A stretch of 64,000 nt of DNA from NCBI RefSeq assembly GCF_001998865.1, contig NZ_CP019607.1, forward strand, positions 868,001-932,000, read 5' to 3'. Both the position numbers and the translations under genes were made by a program. The notes beneath the pieces were generated by a model that was not told the origin of the DNA, searched no databases, and saw only the letters and a list, made by a program, of their open reading frames with translations. This stretch comes from Tessaracoccus flavescens (GTDB lineage Bacteria; Actinomycetota; Actinomycetes; Propionibacteriales; Propionibacteriaceae). Shown in pieces: positions 53,223-61,616 of this stretch (positions are counted from its first letter, which is position 1; every line of letters starts with the position of its first letter).

Positions 53223-54872
53223 ATGGAGCCGCAGCAGTCCCAGAGCCGACGCGACAAGGCAGTCGCGTTGATCCGGGCCGGGCTCGAGCTGCTCCGCGAT
53301 CCCTCCCCCGATGAGCCGATCACTGTTCGGCGTGAGCTGGAGCTGCTCGATGCGATCCGCGTAGCGGCCGAGCAGCTGCAGACGCAGCATCGGGTGATGG
53401 CCGCCGATGCCGACCGCCGGAAGGTGGCCGAGCGGGCGGTGGGCGTCCCGCTCACCACCTGGCTCAAGTCGACAGGTCGCACCACTCAGGCGGTTGCCGC
53501 GGCGACGATCTTCGCCGGCCATGACCTCGCGGCCCACCCGGAGGTCCGGGCAGCAGCGCTGGAGGGCTCGGTCACCTCACGCCAGGCCGACAGCATCACC
53601 CGCGTGCTCAACCAGTTACCGAGCGATCTGAGCGACGAGCAGCACGAACATGCGGAGCGCTTCCTCGTCGAGCAGGCTGGGAGCGCCACCCACGAACAAC
53701 TGCGGTCCATGACCCAACGCGTGCTCGATGTGGTCGACCCCGCGCTGACCCGCGAGGGAGCGGCCGAGCGGGAGCGGCAGCGGCTACAGAGGCAGCGCGA
53801 ACGCGCTCTGGCTCAGCGGTGCTTCCGATACCGCTTCGATGACGGCTCGATGATCTTCAACGGGTCGCTGCCTGCCGTGGACGGCGAGGCACTGGCGCGG
53901 CTCGTGGCGTCATACCGGGCCTCGGAGCGGCGGCAGGCACGCGACGACGGCAGGCCGTCACCTGCGCTCGGTCGCCCGTCCGACAGCCCGGAGCAGCGCG
54001 ATGCCGATGCGCTGGTGCGCATCGTCCGCGCCATGCAGGTGCGCAAGGCGGCACCCAAGGTCGCGGGCGACCGGCCGCGTGTCGTCGTGGTGATGCAGGA
54101 GGAGTCGCTGCGGGAGCGGGCCGAGCAGGCCGGGGTGCTGACCCACGGCGAGCGGGTCTCGGCCGGGGACCTCCGGCGGCTGTGCTGTGACGCCGATCTC
54201 ACCCCGGTCGTGCTCGGTGCAGATTCGGAACTCCTCGACGTCGGGCGGACCCAGCGGCTCGTCACAGATCCGATCCGCAAAGCCCTGTCGCTGCGCGACG
54301 GCGGCTGCACCTTCCCAGGCTGCGAGCAGCCCGACGAGGCGTGTGATGCGCACCACATCGTTCCCTGGTGGGAGGGCGGACCCACCTGCCTTGCGAACCT
54401 CGTGCTCGTCTGCGCACAGCACCACGCCATGGTCGAACCCCTGCGGATGCACGACGACCAGCGCAGCCGCGGTTCAAGTCCACCGGTGCCGCACGATCAC
54501 AACCCCGCACGGCCGGGCTCGCCACCGCCCGAGGGCTCTGGCGTCACGCCACCCGGCCAGCTTCCACCATCAGGGGCCCCGGACGACTCCGTCCTCGGGC
54601 CACCGGGGCCAGCCGAGCGAGCCCAGCCATCAGGTTCCCGGGAGGACTCCGTCCTCGTGGCACCCGGATCCGAGCGGGACCGGCGCCATGGGCGGTCGCT
54701 GGTCGGGGCCGGATACCCGCTGCGCAGCGGCTACGACCCGACCGACCGTTGGGAGGTCAGGATGAACGCCTCTGAGCGGCCGGAGTTAATCCCACCACGA
54801 CGGCTCGATCCCGGGCGGACACCGGTGCCCGCGCGTTCGGGCCTCCGGATCGACGTCGGGCTCGCCACCTGA
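53223..54872 (+). CDS. DUF222 and HNH endonuclease-domain protein (13E12 type)
   Basis: 549 residues. The DUF222 helical region covers about 10-290 ('RAVGVPLTTWLKSTGRTTQAVAAATIFAGHDL'). The HNH nuclease motif follows at about 355-402: 'KALSLRDGGCTFPGCEQPDEACDAHHIVPWWEGGPTCLANLVLVCAQHH', with zinc Cys pairs and the catalytic His-His. The C-terminal 120 residues are low-complexity, rich in Pro/Gly/Ser and partly repeated. Genes of this family are multicopy in actinobacteria and behave like mobile-element cargo; the function is unproven. It sits alone in an accessory stretch with its own leaderless promoter. Confidence 0.88.
   Translation: MEPQQSQSRRDKAVALIRAGLELLRDPSPDEPITVRRELELLDAIRVAAEQLQTQHRVMAADADRRKVAERAVGVPLTTWLKSTGRTTQAVAAATIFAGHDLAAHPEVRAAALEGSVTSRQADSITRVLNQLPSDLSDEQHEHAERFLVEQAGSATHEQLRSMTQRVLDVVDPALTREGAAERERQRLQRQRERALAQRCFRYRFDDGSMIFNGSLPAVDGEALARLVASYRASERRQARDDGRPSPALGRPSDSPEQRDADALVRIVRAMQVRKAAPKVAGDRPRVVVVMQEESLRERAEQAGVLTHGERVSAGDLRRLCCDADLTPVVLGADSELLDVGRTQRLVTDPIRKALSLRDGGCTFPGCEQPDEACDAHHIVPWWEGGPTCLANLVLVCAQHHAMVEPLRMHDDQRSRGSSPPVPHDHNPARPGSPPPEGSGVTPPGQLPPSGAPDDSVLGPPGPAERAQPSGSREDSVLVAPGSERDRRHGRSLVGAGYPLRSGYDPTDRWEVRMNASERPELIPPRRLDPGRTPVPARSGLRIDVGLAT
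54567..54670 (+). repeat. 60-bp repeat in the HNH gene 3' end
   Basis: Sequence from CCATCAGG at 54567 is repeated in frame from 54627, sharing GACTCCGTCCTCG. It encodes two PSG-x-x-x-DSVL-type units in the low-complexity tail. Confidence 0.7.
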
Positions 54873-55231
54873 GCGGCTGGGGCGAGCCCACCGGCCAGGC
54901 CGTCGTCCCAGCCGGTGACAACTCAAGAGCGTGACGGTTCAGGCGCAGAAGGGTCCGCTGTGTGGACGTTGACGGCCCGTCGGACGACTTGGGCTCAGGC
55001 CCACATCGTCACCAGTTGGCCGGTCCCCTCCCCGACCACGGTGCGCGCGCGTATCGGCATGATCCGTCTAGCCGCGGAGCGGAGACACCAGCAATGCGTC
55101 GACTGGAAATTCGACTGGAAGGGGGCAATGGGGATGTGTGTTAATTGCCCCGGGCGATCGGCTGCCGCGCAGTGGGCGGCAGTTCCCGGAATCGCTTGTG
55201 AGGCCGGCTGGTGCGTGGTTGTGTGGAGGAC
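54873..55231. other. 359-base intergenic region
   Basis: No gene is supported. A 106-codon plus-strand frame is open but has no ribosome site, codon pattern or recognisable motif. CGACTGGAA occurs twice in tandem near 55088-55107. The SDR promoter must lie in this region, but no clear boxes are seen. Confidence 0.4.
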
Positions 55232-56083
55232 ATGAGTGATCTCAGCAACATCCCCGCACAAGACCAAGAATGGCCAGGCCGCGAGTCCGAGCTGAAGCCG
55301 AAGGCCGATCACGGCCACGACACGTGGGTGGCGCGAGGCCGGCTGGAGGGCAAGCGCGCTCTGGTCACCGGGGCCGACTCCGGAATCGGTCGGTCCGTCG
55401 CCCTCGCATTCGCCAAGGAGGGAGCCGATGTCGCCATCGTCGATCTCCCCGGCAGTGACGACCTTGAGGAGACGAAGTCGCTCGTGGAGTCGCAGGGAAG
55501 GAAATGCGTCGCGATCCAGGCCGACCTCCGTACAGCCGAGGCCAACCGCGAGGCCGTGGAGACGACGGTCGAAGCACTCGGAGGGCTGGACATCATCGTG
55601 GCCAACGCCGGGTTCCAGATGAGCCATCAGGACATCTCCGAGTTCCCACCCGAGCAGCTACACCGGACGTTCGAGACGAACGTGTTCTCGCCGTTCTGGC
55701 TCGTGCAGTCAGCCATGGACCATCTCGGCCCTGGGGCCTCGGTGATCATCACGACGTCGATCCAGGCCTACGACCCGTCCGAGGTCCTGCTGGACTACGC
55801 GGCGACCAAGGCGGCAGCGAACAACCTGACGGTCAACCTTGCCCAGACGCTCGGCCCGCGAGGCGTGCGGGTCAACGCCGTCGCCCCGGGACCCATCTGG
55901 ACGCCGCTCATCCCGTCGACCTTCCCCGAGAAGAAGGTCGAGGGTTTCGGCACCGATACTCCGCTCGGCAGGGCGGGCGATCCGATCGAGGTGGCCGCGG
56001 CCTTCGTGTTCCTCGCCTCGGACGAGGCCAGCTACGTGTCGGGCTCGGTGCTCGGCGTGACGGGTGGTCGACCGGTCTTCTGA
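55232..56083 (+). CDS. SDR family oxidoreductase (YghA/YhdF-like)
   Basis: 283 residues from ATG 55232, with GGAGG close upstream. The N-terminal extension 'WPGRESELKPKADHGHDTW' is typical of the general-stress SDR subgroup. 'RALVTGADSGIGRSVALAFAKEGADVAIVDLP' (nucleotide site), 'VANAGFQ', Ser in 'ITTSIQAY' and Tyr/Lys in 'LLDYAATKAAA' are intact. It is a soluble NAD(P)-dependent alcohol or aldehyde oxidoreductase with unknown substrate, and is transcribed alone. Confidence 0.88.
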   Translation: MSDLSNIPAQDQEWPGRESELKPKADHGHDTWVARGRLEGKRALVTGADSGIGRSVALAFAKEGADVAIVDLPGSDDLEETKSLVESQGRKCVAIQADLRTAEANREAVETTVEALGGLDIIVANAGFQMSHQDISEFPPEQLHRTFETNVFSPFWLVQSAMDHLGPGASVIITTSIQAYDPSEVLLDYAATKAAANNLTVNLAQTLGPRGVRVNAVAPGPIWTPLIPSTFPEKKVEGFGTDTPLGRAGDPIEVAAAFVFLASDEASYVSGSVLGVTGGRPVF

Positions 56084-56317
56084 TGTGACGACCAGACAGC
56101 TGCCGGCACGAGCTCTGCGACCCGTGCCCGCCGTCCTCGTCGCGTCCACGCGAGGGCGTGTGTACAGATCTACCAGGAGCGCGGTTGCTGCCAATACTGG
56201 CGCTGCCAGCGCTCACCGTAGGTTTGTGCACGCCCCCTGCCCAGAGCACCGATCGGACACTGGATCGCCCGCACCAGCCCGACCCTCTTCCCCTGCCTCG
56301 CCGGGCTGTCGCGGACT

Positions 56318-56725
56318 TCAGCCGGACGCGGGGCTCTCGACGTCTGCGACCACCTCGGCCTTGAAGCCAGCGGAGTTCTCGAGCCAGCCGGCGTAGTGCT
56401 GCTCGCCTCCTGCGTGCGGGTAGCGGTCCTGGTAGAGGGGCGTCCAGCCATGGAGCGGAGCCTCGGCCATGATCGCGTCGACCGTCTCGCGCTCCCCCGC
56501 CTTGAAGGCGAGATGGTTGACGCCCGGACGGCGACGGTCGTGCCCTCCGGCGCTGACGTTCGGTGACGTGGTCAGGCTGAGATAGGTCCCTCCGGCCGCC
56601 CAAGACTCCCCCTCGGACCAGCTCGATTCACGCACGAACCCCAGCCGTGCGAGGAGCCACCCCCATTGCGCAAGGTCGGTGCCGACGTCGGCGATCCAGA
56701 CCTCGACGTGATGAAGTCCGGGCAT
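56318..56725 (-). CDS. VOC-family (glyoxalase/bleomycin resistance) protein
   Basis: 135 residues from ATG 56725, two bases after the upstream stop. One VOC module with two beta-alpha-beta-beta-beta halves: 'LHHVEVWIADVGTDLAQWGWLLARLGF' and 'GVNHLAFKAGERETVDAIMAEAPLHGW', with His and Glu at the expected metal positions ('HHVEV', 'NHLAF', 'FKAEVV'). It is a small metal-dependent lyase, dioxygenase or binding protein, substrate unknown. It ends the operon mtr-nagZ-like-VOC. Confidence 0.85.
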   Translation of the reverse strand: MPGLHHVEVWIADVGTDLAQWGWLLARLGFVRESSWSEGESWAAGGTYLSLTTSPNVSAGGHDRRRPGVNHLAFKAGERETVDAIMAEAPLHGWTPLYQDRYPHAGGEQHYAGWLENSAGFKAEVVADVESPASG

Positions 56726-56727
56726 CG

Positions 56728-57945
56728 TCAGCCGCCGCACTCCATGAGCCCCGCCGACTCCTTCAGCGTCAGGACGCGGGCCGCAGACTCGGTGACCCGG
56801 GTGGCGAAGGCCTCGTCCGACTCGGCCTTCGCGACGGTCGCCTCGACCATCGCCGTCATGATGGTGGGATCGGCGTTGATGGCCAGATCACCGCCGGCCT
56901 CGATGAAGCGCACGCCGCGGTCGGCCGGTTCGATGTCCTCGACCGACTTGGCCGCGCCCAGGTCGTCGGAGATGACGACCCGGTCGAAGCCGAGGTCGTC
57001 GCGGAGCATCCCGTCGATGATGGCCGAGCTGAACATGGCCTCGTTCTCGGGATCGATCTGGGTGTAGACGGCAGAGGACACCATGACGGAGTCGACGCCG
57101 CCATCGATGACAGTGCGGAACGGTTCCAGCACAGGGCTGTCCTTTGCCACCTCGGTGTCCTCAGCCGCGCCGAAGTCGGTGTTGGTCTCCACGAGGCCGA
57201 GGCCTGGGAAGTGCTTGACCGAGGTCACGACGTCTGCGGAATGCATGCCCTCGATGAACTCCATGGCCTTCGCACCGACGAGGCCCGGCTCGCTGCCGAA
57301 GTCTCGCTTCAGCTTCCCGACCGGCGCGTTGGTGTTGCGCCGATCCTCGGGCACGACGTCGGCGTCAGGGGCCAGGTTGTAGGCGACGCCTGCGGAGCGC
57401 AGTTCCTCGGCCCACTTCGTCGCCTCCTCCGTGAGGTGCCCCTCGGGCCAGGCTCCCTGCTCTCGGGCGTCGGGGATCCGGGTGAAGCCCTCGCCCTGGA
57501 GCCGCTGCACCTGCCCGCCCTCCTGGTCGACCGACACAAGGAGCGGGAGTTCGGCCGTGCCAAGCGAGCCGAGCTCTGCCGACAGCATGCGGATCGGCTG
57601 AGCGCCTGCGGTGGTGTTGCCGAGAAGGACAACCGAGCCGAGCTTGTTGTTGACGATGGCCGTGCGGGTCGTCTCGTCGAGGCCGCTCGTCGAGACACCC
57701 ACCATGAACAGCTGGCCCACCTGGTCGGCGACCGGGAGCGCCTCGGCCTGTACCAGGCAGGCGTTCACCGACTCCGGGGACGGCGAGGCAGAGCCCTGTC
57801 CCTCAGGCACGGGCGAGGCCTCGGAGGTGTGTGAGCCAGCAGGGGTCGGGGCCTGGACCCGGCCGTCGTTGACCGGCAGTTCCGGCGCGCAGGCCGTGAG
57901 GGCAAGGACGGCCAGGAGGGCCAGCGGATGCAGCGGCCGCCTCAC
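56728..57945 (-). CDS. GH3 beta-N-acetylhexosaminidase-like lipoprotein
   Basis: 405 residues from GTG 57945, overlapping the mtr stop (GTGA). Lipobox Cys19 ('LALTACAPE') and a Pro/Ser linker precede a single GH3 barrel: 'LPLLVSVDQEGGQVQRLQG', 'KHFPGLG' (244-250) and a nucleophile Asp in 'VVISDDLGAAKS'. The NagZ motif KHFPGHG-x4-DSH is altered to 'KHFPGLGLVETNTDF', so the catalytic His of NagZ is not present where expected. It is exported, so it may act on peptidoglycan outside or have lost activity. Confidence 0.85.
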   Translation of the reverse strand: MRRPLHPLALLAVLALTACAPELPVNDGRVQAPTPAGSHTSEASPVPEGQGSASPSPESVNACLVQAEALPVADQVGQLFMVGVSTSGLDETTRTAIVNNKLGSVVLLGNTTAGAQPIRMLSAELGSLGTAELPLLVSVDQEGGQVQRLQGEGFTRIPDAREQGAWPEGHLTEEATKWAEELRSAGVAYNLAPDADVVPEDRRNTNAPVGKLKRDFGSEPGLVGAKAMEFIEGMHSADVVTSVKHFPGLGLVETNTDFGAAEDTEVAKDSPVLEPFRTVIDGGVDSVMVSSAVYTQIDPENEAMFSSAIIDGMLRDDLGFDRVVISDDLGAAKSVEDIEPADRGVRFIEAGGDLAINADPTIMTAMVEATVAKAESDEAFATRVTESAARVLTLKESAGLMECGG

Positions 57946-59345
57946 TTGGCGATCTCTGCAGGCTGGTGGGCGGCCATCAGCCCAAGCAGGGCGTTCTCGA
58001 CCACCTCAGCCAGGGCTGGATGGATCCAGTACTGGCCGCGGGCGATGTCGGGAACCTTCTGCCCGAAGCTCATGGCCTGGATCAGCGGCTGGATCAGCGT
58101 GCTCGCCTGGGGGCCGATGATGTGCGCGCCGAGCAGGGCCCAGGAGCCCGGATCGGCGAGCAGCTTCACGAAATGGCCCTCATCCTCCATCGCCCATCCA
58201 TAGGCGACGTCGGCGTAGCGCTGGGTGGCGGTGACGTACGGAGTGCCCCACTGGCGCAGTTGCTGCTCCGTGGCGCCGACGGCCGCGATCTGCGGGTTCG
58301 AGAACACCGCGTGCGGGACGTAGCGGTGATCGGTCTCCACCGGGCTGTCGGGGTAGAGCAGGTTGTGCTGGACGGTGCGGGCCTCGGCATTCGCGACATG
58401 CTTGAGCAGGTAGTCGGACGACACGTCTCCCATCGCCCAGATGCCGTCCACGCTCGTACGCTGCTGTGCATCGACTCGGATCTGGCCGTCGCCGCGCACG
58501 TCGACGCCCGCCGCCTCCAGGTTTAGGGCCTCAGAGTTGCGGTCACGGCCGACAGCGACAAGCATCGCGTCGGCGAAGTACTCGTACTCGATGCCGTTGC
58601 GGTCGGTGGTCACCACGATCAGGCCCTTGCCGTCCTTCTCCACGGAGGACAGCTTCTGGTTCAGGCGCAGCTTCACCCTCCCGGCGATGAGCCGCTGGAA
58701 CTGGTCGGAGATATCGCGGTCGTAGCTGCGCAGCAGGACGTCGGAGCGGTTGATCAGGGTGACCTCGGTGCCGAGCCCCGAGAAGATGTGTGCGAACTCG
58801 GCGGCGATGTAGCCACCCCCGACGATCACCAGACGCTTGGGCCGCTGGTCGATGCGCATGATGTCGTCTGAGGTGAAGACCAGGTCGGAGACCTCTTCGA
58901 GGCCCGGCACGTCGAGCCTACGCGGGCGCGAGCCGGTGGCGATGACGATCCGGTCAGCGCTGATCTCCTCATCGCCGATGCGAAGGGTCCGGTTGTCGAC
59001 GAACGAGGCCTCGCCATGGAAGACGGTGACGTTCTCGGAGCGCTCGCGCCAGTCGAGCCCGCCGGCGGAGATGGCGTCGATCCGCCCGAAGATGCGGTCG
59101 CGGATGGCAGCCCAGTCGGAGCCCTCGTAGCGCAGATCCACGCCGAGCCGCTCCGCCTCGGTCGGGCTCACCGCGTAATCGGCGGGCAGCACGAACATCT
59201 TGGTCGGGATGCAGCCGCGGTTCAGGCAGGTGCCGCCGAAGACGGGGTCACGTTCGATGAGGGCGACATTCCAGTCGGCAAACCGTTCGTCGATCAGCGA
59301 GTTACCGGAACCGGATCCGATGACGGCGAGGTCGAAGTGCTGCAT
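57942..59345 (-). CDS. mtr: mycothione reductase
   Basis: 467 residues. FAD site 'DLAVIGSGSGNS', redox disulfide Cys40-Cys45 in 'GGTCLNRGCIPTK', NADPH site 'LVIVGGGYIAAEFAHIFSGLG' and the C-terminal His (about 442) in 'WIHPALAEVVENAL' are all in place. The 'GSGSGN' opening and 'DERF' segment point to the mycothiol disulfide reductase subgroup over other flavin disulfide reductases. It regenerates mycothiol with NADPH. It starts the mtr-nagZ-like-VOC operon. Confidence 0.92.
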   Translation of the reverse strand: MQHFDLAVIGSGSGNSLIDERFADWNVALIERDPVFGGTCLNRGCIPTKMFVLPADYAVSPTEAERLGVDLRYEGSDWAAIRDRIFGRIDAISAGGLDWRERSENVTVFHGEASFVDNRTLRIGDEEISADRIVIATGSRPRRLDVPGLEEVSDLVFTSDDIMRIDQRPKRLVIVGGGYIAAEFAHIFSGLGTEVTLINRSDVLLRSYDRDISDQFQRLIAGRVKLRLNQKLSSVEKDGKGLIVVTTDRNGIEYEYFADAMLVAVGRDRNSEALNLEAAGVDVRGDGQIRVDAQQRTSVDGIWAMGDVSSDYLLKHVANAEARTVQHNLLYPDSPVETDHRYVPHAVFSNPQIAAVGATEQQLRQWGTPYVTATQRYADVAYGWAMEDEGHFVKLLADPGSWALLGAHIIGPQASTLIQPLIQAMSFGQKVPDIARGQYWIHPALAEVVENALLGLMAAHQPAEIAK

Positions 59346-59407
59346 GGCCCCATTGTGTCACGACCGCGCGGAGCGGCACCCGCAGGCGGCTCACCTAGAG
59401 TGGGGGC

Positions 59408-60169
59408 ATGAACAACGCATGGGCGGTCGTCACCGGAGCATCGAGCGGGCTTGGGGTGGCGTTCGCAGACCGCATCGCGTCCGAGGGGGTCGGCGTGGTG
59501 CTCGTCGCACGCCGCGAGGACAAGCTGCGCGAGGTCGCCGCCGACCTGCACCGGCGTCGCGGCGTGGACACAGACGTGGTGGCAGCCGATCTCTCGACCC
59601 AGGAGGGTGTGCAGAAGGTCATCGACGCGATGGAGGGTCGCGAGCTGGCCTATCTCGTCAACAACGCCGGCTTCGGCACCCTCGGCGACTTCGAACAGGC
59701 CGACGAGTCGCGCATCGCCAACGAGCTGAACCTCAACGTCGTCGCCCTCACCCAGCTGTCACGGGCGGCGGCGCCGGGCATGGTCGAGCGGGGCCGCGGA
59801 GCCATCATCAACGTCGCCTCGACCGCCGCCTTCCAGCCCATCCCTCGGATGGCCGTCTACGCAGCCTCGAAGGCCTACGTGCTGCGGCTGACGATCGCTC
59901 TGTGGTCCGAACTGCACCCCACGGGGGTGCGGGCCCTTGCGATCTGCCCCGGCCCCACGGAGACGCAGTTCTTCGCCAACGCCGGAAACGACGCCGTCAT
60001 GGCCGACCGACGGACGCCTGCGCAGGTGGTCGACACCACGTTCACCGCGCTCAAGCAGCACCGCCCCTACGTCGTCGACGGCGTCCGCAACACGGTGATG
60101 GCCTTCGCCACCCGCCTCGCCCCGACCAGGCTCCAGGCGAAGCTCGCCGAGTTCGTCGCGACGCACTGA
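59408..60169 (+). CDS. SDR family oxidoreductase
   Basis: 253 residues. 'AVVTGASSGLGVAFADRIASEGVGVVLVARRED' (nucleotide site), 'LVNNAGFGTLGDFE', Ser in 'NVASTAAFQPIP' and Tyr/Lys in 'AVYAASKAYVL' are intact. 'CPGPTETQFF' is typical of the DltE/YqjQ-like subgroup that acts on hydrophobic substrates. It is divergent from mtr by 62 bases and convergent with the next gene. Substrate unknown. Confidence 0.88.
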   Translation: MNNAWAVVTGASSGLGVAFADRIASEGVGVVLVARREDKLREVAADLHRRRGVDTDVVAADLSTQEGVQKVIDAMEGRELAYLVNNAGFGTLGDFEQADESRIANELNLNVVALTQLSRAAAPGMVERGRGAIINVASTAAFQPIPRMAVYAASKAYVLRLTIALWSELHPTGVRALAICPGPTETQFFANAGNDAVMADRRTPAQVVDTTFTALKQHRPYVVDGVRNTVMAFATRLAPTRLQAKLAEFVATH

Positions 60170-60179
60170 CGGCGAGGGC

Positions 60180-61610
60180 TCACTCCACCTCGAACGTCTT
60201 GGTCTCCACCGGCTTCGCCGAGTTCTCCGGGGTCCGCACGCTGACCTCGTACCGGCCCGGAGGCAGGGTCGCCGTGACGCTCCAGGGGCGCCACCCGTCG
60301 GGGTTGGGTTCGGCAGAGGTCTGAGCCGACTCCTCGGCGACGACGGCCCCGGAGTCGGTGTTTATGATCCGCACCACCGGCTCCCCCAGCCCGGGCTTCA
60401 CGGTGCCGGTGATCGTCAGGTCGCCGCTCACAATCGCCAGGTTCCGCGGCGCGGTGATCCACACGTCGGGCATCGGGGCCAGGTCCTGGCGGCGGTACCC
60501 CGACTCGCTGACGAACCGGGCGGGCGCGGCGCCGCCGTCCGACTGGAACTGCACGCTCAGGTACGGATCGGCCACCAGGTCGGAGATCGTGTAGACCATC
60601 TGGTTGCGGGCGAGCTCAGCATCCTGGTCCGACTCGATGGCCTCGTAGGCCTCGGCTGAGAGGTTGACGGTGAGGGCGTCGCCGCTCTGCTCGACGCTGA
60701 TCAGGCGGCCCGCGGTCCACATCGAGCGGTAGTCGGGGTCGGCCGCCGGAACCGTCAGCAGCGCGTCGACCGCGGAGCCGACGAGGTTGCCCGACGACGA
60801 CAGGTCGCGCAGTTCGCGGTACAGCCCCCCGTCCCTTCCGACGTAGTAGAGCGGGACGCCGCGCACCTGTGCGGGAATGGGCCGACCCGCGGTCGGGGCG
60901 ACCGTCTGGTCTGGTGAGGCGGGTGGCTGCTCAACAGGGGCAGCAGACGGGGTGGTGAGGGCGGCGAGGACGAGGCCGGCCACGATGGCAAGCGCGGTCA
61001 GCACGGCGACGGAGCGGGGCCCGAAGGTGACCCTCGCATCGCTGCCCAGCTGCCCCAGTTCGGCGGCGAGCGTGCTGGTGCCGGGAGCCTGGACGGTGCG
61101 CGCCGCCGCGCGCAGCGCCGCCGTCACCTCCTGGGAGAGCGCCTCGATCCCGCCGGGGATGCCGTCGCCCCTGACGTTGGCCCGCAGCGTCTCGCGGGCG
61201 ATCTCGAGCTTCTGGTTGCAGCCGCGCACCGACATCCGCATGATGCCCGCGAGCTCGGGCCCGAACACCGCCAGGTAGTGGCTGACCACGATGATCTCGG
61301 CCATCCGCGGAGGCAGCGCGGAAATCTGGGCGAGGAGTTCGTTCTGCCTCGGGTCCTCGACCCGCGGAAGCTCGAGCGGCTGCTGCGGCCGCCGCGCGAC
61401 ACGGGCCGCATGGACGACGCTCTCCTGCAGGAACTCGATCCGCTCGGCGGGGTCGATCAGCCGTTGGCTGCGTCGGTGCAGCGCAAGCAGCGCTCCGCGC
61501 AGGATCCGGCCCGACTGTTCCTCCGCGCCGAGCAGCACGGTGAGCCGGTGCAGCGTCGCACCCTGCTCCTCGTACAGTCGGACCAGCCAGTCCGGGCTCT
61601 CATCTGCCAT
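60180..61610 (-). CDS. sigma-factor-like/transmembrane/GerMN-Gmad2 fusion protein
   Basis: 476 residues. Residues 7-70 resemble ECF sigma region 2 ('WLVRLYEEQGATLHRLTVLLGAEE'). Residues 92-144 resemble region 4 with its helix-turn-helix ('LLAQISALPPRMAEIIVVSHYLAVFGPELAGIMRMSVRGCNQKLEIARETLR'). One membrane helix (200-218) follows, then outside a Pro/Thr linker, a GerMN domain (about 251-378) and a Gmad2 immunoglobulin-like domain (382-476). The layout is a membrane-tethered regulator with a cytoplasmic DNA-binding-type module and an outer sensor. Whether it works as a sigma factor is unknown. It abuts ccsB (six bases). Confidence 0.75.
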   Translation of the reverse strand: MADESPDWLVRLYEEQGATLHRLTVLLGAEEQSGRILRGALLALHRRSQRLIDPAERIEFLQESVVHAARVARRPQQPLELPRVEDPRQNELLAQISALPPRMAEIIVVSHYLAVFGPELAGIMRMSVRGCNQKLEIARETLRANVRGDGIPGGIEALSQEVTAALRAAARTVQAPGTSTLAAELGQLGSDARVTFGPRSVAVLTALAIVAGLVLAALTTPSAAPVEQPPASPDQTVAPTAGRPIPAQVRGVPLYYVGRDGGLYRELRDLSSSGNLVGSAVDALLTVPAADPDYRSMWTAGRLISVEQSGDALTVNLSAEAYEAIESDQDAELARNQMVYTISDLVADPYLSVQFQSDGGAAPARFVSESGYRRQDLAPMPDVWITAPRNLAIVSGDLTITGTVKPGLGEPVVRIINTDSGAVVAEESAQTSAEPNPDGWRPWSVTATLPPGRYEVSVRTPENSAKPVETKTFEVE

Positions 61611-61616
61611 CGGTCA

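Noticed and set aside
54915..55235. 106-codon plus-strand frame before the SDR
   Set aside because: It has no ribosome site, no motif and no conservation signal visible, and it overlaps the SDR start.
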